A DNA stretch of 64,000 nt from Burkholderiaceae bacterium (GTDB lineage: Bacteria > Pseudomonadota > Gammaproteobacteria > Burkholderiales > Burkholderiaceae_C): the NCBI GenBank assembly GCA_919902775.1, contig CAKKRJ010000007.1:1-64000 (forward strand), read 5' to 3'. Shown here piece by piece: positions 60,958 to 64,000 of the stretch (within the stretch, counting starts at the first letter, position 1; the number at the start of each line of letters is the position of its first letter). The notes below the pieces were generated by a model. It was given only the letters and a program-made list of their open reading frames with translations. It searched no databases and was not told the origin of the DNA. The position numbers and the translations under genes were made by a program.

Positions 60958-62711
60958 GGCTGTCCGCTTTCAAAGGCCCGGTGAGACAACGCATCGGTCA
61001 AGGTGGCGACCAAGGCCTGGGGGTCCATCGGTTTGTAAAGCACTTGGTTCATGCCCGCATCCAGACAACGTTGGCGGTCTAACGGGTTGGTGTTGGCGGT
61101 CAAGGCCACCACCGGCAAGTGGCGCATCGGCGCGGGCAACGCGCGCAAGCGGCGCGTCACCTCCAGGCCATCCATGTCGGGCATCACCATGTCCAGCAAC
61201 ACCACGTCGAAATGCTGTGTCAAAAGCAAGTCCAGCGCCCGCTGCCCGGTGTCTGCCGTGGTGACCCGCACACGGGGCCAGGCATTGCGCAATTGCAACT
61301 GCGCCACCATCAGGTTCATGGCGTTGTCGTCCACCAACAGCACGTCAAAAGCGGTCTCGGCCGCCAGGGCCGGTGGGGTGCTGAGCACCTCCTGTGTGGG
61401 CACGGCGGACTGTTGCAACGGCAACTCCAGCCAGAACAAGGCACCTTGGCCTGGCACACTTTGCACGCCGATGCGCCCACCCTGCAAGACCACCAAGCGC
61501 TCGCAAATGGTCAAGCCCAGGCCTGTGCCCCCGAAGGCCTGATTGGTGGCCACGTCGGCCGATTCGAAACGGTTGAAAATTTGCTCATGCCGCTCCCGCG
61601 CAATGCCCCGGCCCGTGTCTTGCACTTCCACACGCAAATGGTGGTCACGTTGACTCAAGCGCAAGCTCAGCGTGCCCGTGGCCGTGAACTTCAGGGCGTT
61701 GTCCAGCAAGTAACCCAGGATTTGTGCCAAGCGCTGTCGATCCACCCAAATCACCTTGGGCACATCGGGTGCCAAGTGCTGTTGCCACACCAGGCCCTTG
61801 GCCTGTGCCCGCGTTCGGTAAGCGGCCACGGTGTTCTCCAGCCAAGGCGCCAGGTCGCAAGTGTCCGGAAAAAAGCCCACCCGGCCGGCCTGCAACTGGG
61901 CGAAGTCAAGGATGTCGTTGACCACGTGCAACAGGTGTTGGGTCGAACGGCGAATGTGCTCCACGGTTTCCACCTGAGCCGGGTCGTCGGCCAGCTCTTC
62001 TCGCAACAGGCCATTCAGGCCCAGAATGGCGTTCATGGGCGTGCGCAACTCATGGCCCACCGCCGCCACAAATTCGTCCTTGTGGGTTTGCGCTTGCAAC
62101 AAGCTGGTTTGGGTGTTCTCCAATTCTCGGTTGCGCAGGTCCAACTCCTGCAGCTGGGCCTTGTGCAGTCGGTCATACAGACTCAAGACCAGCACCAGAC
62201 TGCCTGCCGCCAAGACGTGGTTGGACACCGCCCACAGCACCAACCACGCCCCGGGCGGGGGTTGCACCACGCTGCCATCGCGTAAATTGTTCAGCAGCAA
62301 GGCCAAATTCATGCAAAAGATCACACCGATCCAAAGCAAAGAACCTTTTGGTCCCAAGAAAAACAAAGCGGGCACTGCCAGCAAGGTGCTCCACACCAAA
62401 GTAGGCGACTGGATACCGCCTGTTTGCAAAGCGATCGTCACCAGCAAGGTGAGCACCACCAACAAGGCCCCATTGACCAAATACGGGTACAGGCGGCGGG
62501 AAAAGGCCCAAGGCATCATGCACCACAACACAATGGCGGCCACCAGATTGGACCGCCGGTCGTACCCGGCGTAAGGCAAGAAATAAAAAACCAGCGCGTT
62601 GGCCCCAACGATGAACATGCACACGGCCAGCAACTGGTGGCGACTGAAGATGACCGACCGACCCGTGCCCAACTCGGACTGCCACCAACGAAGCAAGGTC
62701 TGGCGAATCAT
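60954..62711 (-). CDS. Hybrid histidine kinase/response regulator (first of pair)
   Basis: A 585-residue paralogue of the next gene. About six helices fill residues 25-180, with a coiled coil (180-212). HisKA has His220 in VGHELRTPMN; ATPase motifs are DTGRGIARER and GGTGLGLTICERL. The receiver is from about 457 (VLLVDDNAMN) with Asp507 in VVLLDMVMP. It is coupled to the downstream kinase by a 4-base overlap and lies 15 bases behind parB on the same strand. The ligand or signal is unknown; the loop-poor sensor suggests membrane or redox sensing. Confidence 0.93.
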   Translation of the reverse strand: MIRQTLLRWWQSELGTGRSVIFSRHQLLAVCMFIVGANALVFYFLPYAGYDRRSNLVAAIVLWCMMPWAFSRRLYPYLVNGALLVVLTLLVTIALQTGGIQSPTLVWSTLLAVPALFFLGPKGSLLWIGVIFCMNLALLLNNLRDGSVVQPPPGAWLVLWAVSNHVLAAGSLVLVLSLYDRLHKAQLQELDLRNRELENTQTSLLQAQTHKDEFVAAVGHELRTPMNAILGLNGLLREELADDPAQVETVEHIRRSTQHLLHVVNDILDFAQLQAGRVGFFPDTCDLAPWLENTVAAYRTRAQAKGLVWQQHLAPDVPKVIWVDRQRLAQILGYLLDNALKFTATGTLSLRLSQRDHHLRVEVQDTGRGIARERHEQIFNRFESADVATNQAFGGTGLGLTICERLVVLQGGRIGVQSVPGQGALFWLELPLQQSAVPTQEVLSTPPALAAETAFDVLLVDDNAMNLMVAQLQLRNAWPRVRVTTADTGQRALDLLLTQHFDVVLLDMVMPDMDGLEVTRRLRALPAPMRHLPVVALTANTNPLDRQRCLDAGMNQVLYKPMDPQALVATLTDALSHRAFESGQP

Positions 62712-62726
62712 GGCGCGTCCTGACGC

Positions 62727-63644
62727 TCAGCCACGCAGTTTTTCGATCAGGCCATTGAGTTCATCCAGCGAGCCGAACTGGATGCTCAACTCACCCTTCT
62801 CTTCCAGTTTGCCCAAGCGCTTGACGCGCTTTTTGACGCGCACCTCGACCTGGGCCATCAGCAAGTCCGACAACTCCTCTTCGACACGGCGCACATCGCG
62901 TGACTTTTCCTTTTTGGGCTGTTGCGTGACCAAATTGAACTCGGCCCCCAGCTTCTTGGCCAGGCTTTCGGCCTCGCGCACCGACAACTTTTTGGCCGTG
63001 ATCTGGTTGGCCGCCGTGATTTGGGCGGCCTTGTCGAGCGACAACAACGCGCGGGCGTGGCCCATGTCCAGGTCACCGGCCATCAGCATGCTCTGCACCG
63101 CTTCGGCCAAATTCAACAGGCGCAGCAAATTGCTGGCAGCGCTGCGCGAGCGGCCCACGGCTTGCGCAGCCGCTTCGTGGGTGAGCCCAAACTCTTTAAT
63201 CAGGCGTTGCAGCCCCTGAGCCTCTTCGAGCGGGTTCAGGTCTTCGCGCTGGATGTTCTCAATGAGCGCCATGGCGGCGGCGGCTTCGTTGGGCACATCG
63301 CGCACCAACACAGGAACCGAGTCCAGGCCAGCCAACTTGCTGGCCCGAAAACGGCGCTCGCCCGCGATGATTTCGTATTTGCCGGCGTTTTCGCCTTCGG
63401 TGAGCTGGCGCACCAAGATCGGCTGCATGATGCCCTGCGCCTTGATCGACTCGGCCAATTCGTACAAAGCGCCCTCGTCCATGCGGGTGCGCGGCTGGTA
63501 CATGCCCGCCACCATCTGGTCGAGTTTGAGCTGGCTGGGCAAGCCGCTTTCGGCAGTCGAGGCGATGTCTGGTGCCTCTTGGACTTTGGGGCCCAACAGG
63601 GCTTCGAGTCCGCGGCCCAGGCCTTTGGGTTTTTTGGTGACCAT
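62727..63644 (-). CDS. parB: Chromosome partitioning protein ParB
   Basis: A 305-residue centromere-binding CTPase. LGRGLEALLG at the start contacts ParA. The ParB core has QPRTRMDEGALYELAESIKAQG, then GENAGKYEIIAGERRFRASKLAG (CTP-binding GERRxRA) and ALIENIQREDLNPLEEAQGLQRLI. The helix-turn-helix is LTHEAAAQAVGRSRSAASNLLRLLNL, and a C-terminal dimer part ends NGLIEKLRG. ATG 63644 is family typical. No parS site (TGTTTCACGTGAAACA type) was found in the window. Confidence 0.96.
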   Translation of the reverse strand: MVTKKPKGLGRGLEALLGPKVQEAPDIASTAESGLPSQLKLDQMVAGMYQPRTRMDEGALYELAESIKAQGIMQPILVRQLTEGENAGKYEIIAGERRFRASKLAGLDSVPVLVRDVPNEAAAAMALIENIQREDLNPLEEAQGLQRLIKEFGLTHEAAAQAVGRSRSAASNLLRLLNLAEAVQSMLMAGDLDMGHARALLSLDKAAQITAANQITAKKLSVREAESLAKKLGAEFNLVTQQPKKEKSRDVRRVEEELSDLLMAQVEVRVKKRVKRLGKLEEKGELSIQFGSLDELNGLIEKLRG

Positions 63645-63646
63645 GG

Positions 63647-64000
63647 TCAATCCTTCAAAAGTGTTTGCAAAAGCGCCTGGCCTTCTGGCCAATCGCCCAG
63701 CGATGAATCGGCGTTGATGTGCCCGGCTGCGCCCAGGTCGACCCATTGGGCCCCCCAGTCATGGGCCAAGGCTTGGGCCCGCCCGGCCGTGCAATACGGG
63801 TCGTTTTGGCTGCCCACCAGCAGGCTGCGAAACGGCAGCGCTTGGCGAACAATGGGGGACCAGCCGGGCAAGCGGTCTTTCAGATCGGCGGCTTCGGTGT
63901 CCCCGGGCGCGACCAACAACGCGCCTTGCACGCGGGCGGTGTGCCGAGAAACGCTGGCCCACGCGGCCACCAAAATGCAGCCCAGACTGTGTGCGACGAA
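63647..64000 (-). CDS. RBBP9/YdeN-like serine hydrolase, C-terminal part
   Basis: The last 117 residues of an alpha/beta hydrolase, truncated by the window edge. VAHSLGCILVAAWASVS contains the nucleophile Ser of the RBBP9/YdeN family, SQNDPYCTAGRAQ the acid and GAAGHINADSSLGDWPEG the catalytic His. It ends 2 bases before the parB start, so the two are cotranscribed. A parA-hydrolase-parB order is common in related bacteria; parA should lie just outside the window (inference). Confidence 0.88.
   Translation of the reverse strand, partial: FVAHSLGCILVAAWASVSRHTARVQGALLVAPGDTEAADLKDRLPGWSPIVRQALPFRSLLVGSQNDPYCTAGRAQALAHDWGAQWVDLGAAGHINADSSLGDWPEGQALLQTLLKD

Noticed and set aside
62727..64000. 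parS site near parB
   Set aside because: No TGTTTCACGTGAAACA-like sequence was found; parS is probably outside the window.

Overview
The window reads as a chromosomal segment of a betaproteobacterium, most likely Comamonadaceae (Limnohabitans/Rhodoferax/Polaromonas-like). This is inferred from GC-rich codon use, three orphan Bug/TctC-type periplasmic binding proteins, a monomeric NADP isocitrate dehydrogenase, the hydrolase-parB pair at the right edge, and overall gene style. No rRNA, tRNA, CRISPR array or intact transposase was seen.

Layout. 1-5.3 kb: icd (cut by the left edge), yebC, a CBS-domain protein, a phage-type KilA-N protein lying directly behind aroG, aroG, and a DUF3237 protein. 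5.3-9.0 kb: a sulfatase-Bug operon opposite a Crp/Fnr regulator. 8.6-12.7 kb: an Lrp/AsnC regulator divergent from a giant indolepyruvate ferredoxin oxidoreductase. 12.7-17.0 kb: a TetR-controlled operon (tetR, Bug, amidase, DadA-like oxidase) with a near-perfect operator palindrome. 17.2-20.7 kb: a PaaI-like thioesterase, a 44-residue membrane protein and modABC. 20.9-25.4 kb: pckG, a small membrane protein, and an overlapping lysR-phosphoesterase pair. 25.5-34.5 kb: one sugar-alcohol operon (Smo-type ABC importer, ribitol-type SDR, DalD/MtlK-type dehydrogenase, AraC regulator, xylulokinase). 34.8-39.7 kb: uspA, tetR, phoD, a DMT exporter and dapD.

39.7-47.8 kb looks like an inserted accessory block. 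It carries gene remnants, a second sulfatase-Bug pair, an SDR, an acetolactate-synthase-like enzyme, a LacI regulator and a frameshifted XRE antitoxin gene. It ends in a degenerate second copy of the 3' end of dapD, the gene on its left border. 47.8-51.1 kb: pirin-OsmC-pirin operon divergent from a LysR regulator. 51.2-54.3 kb: a HipA-family YjjJ/HipH protein, a leader with seven CATTGAA heptamers, a small membrane protein and a DUF4143-type AAA ATPase. That ATPase sits between the real and a duplicated 3' end of the acetoacetyl-CoA synthetase gene. 54.4-59.2 kb: aacS, a secreted protein, a PduO-type cobalamin adenosyltransferase and an FAD-linked lactate-dehydrogenase-like oxidase. 59.2-64.0 kb: two tandem hybrid histidine kinases behind parB, and the end of an RBBP9-like hydrolase.

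The strongest non-routine signals are the two independent 3'-end duplications (dapD and aacS), which suggest cargo entering at gene ends. Next come the heptamer array next to the HipA-family gene, the long perfect hairpin in the leader of the accessory SDR operon, and an arylsulfatase whose maturation motif is Cys-Ser-Ser-Ala-Arg. All similarity statements are from reading the sequence; no database search or structure calculation was run.
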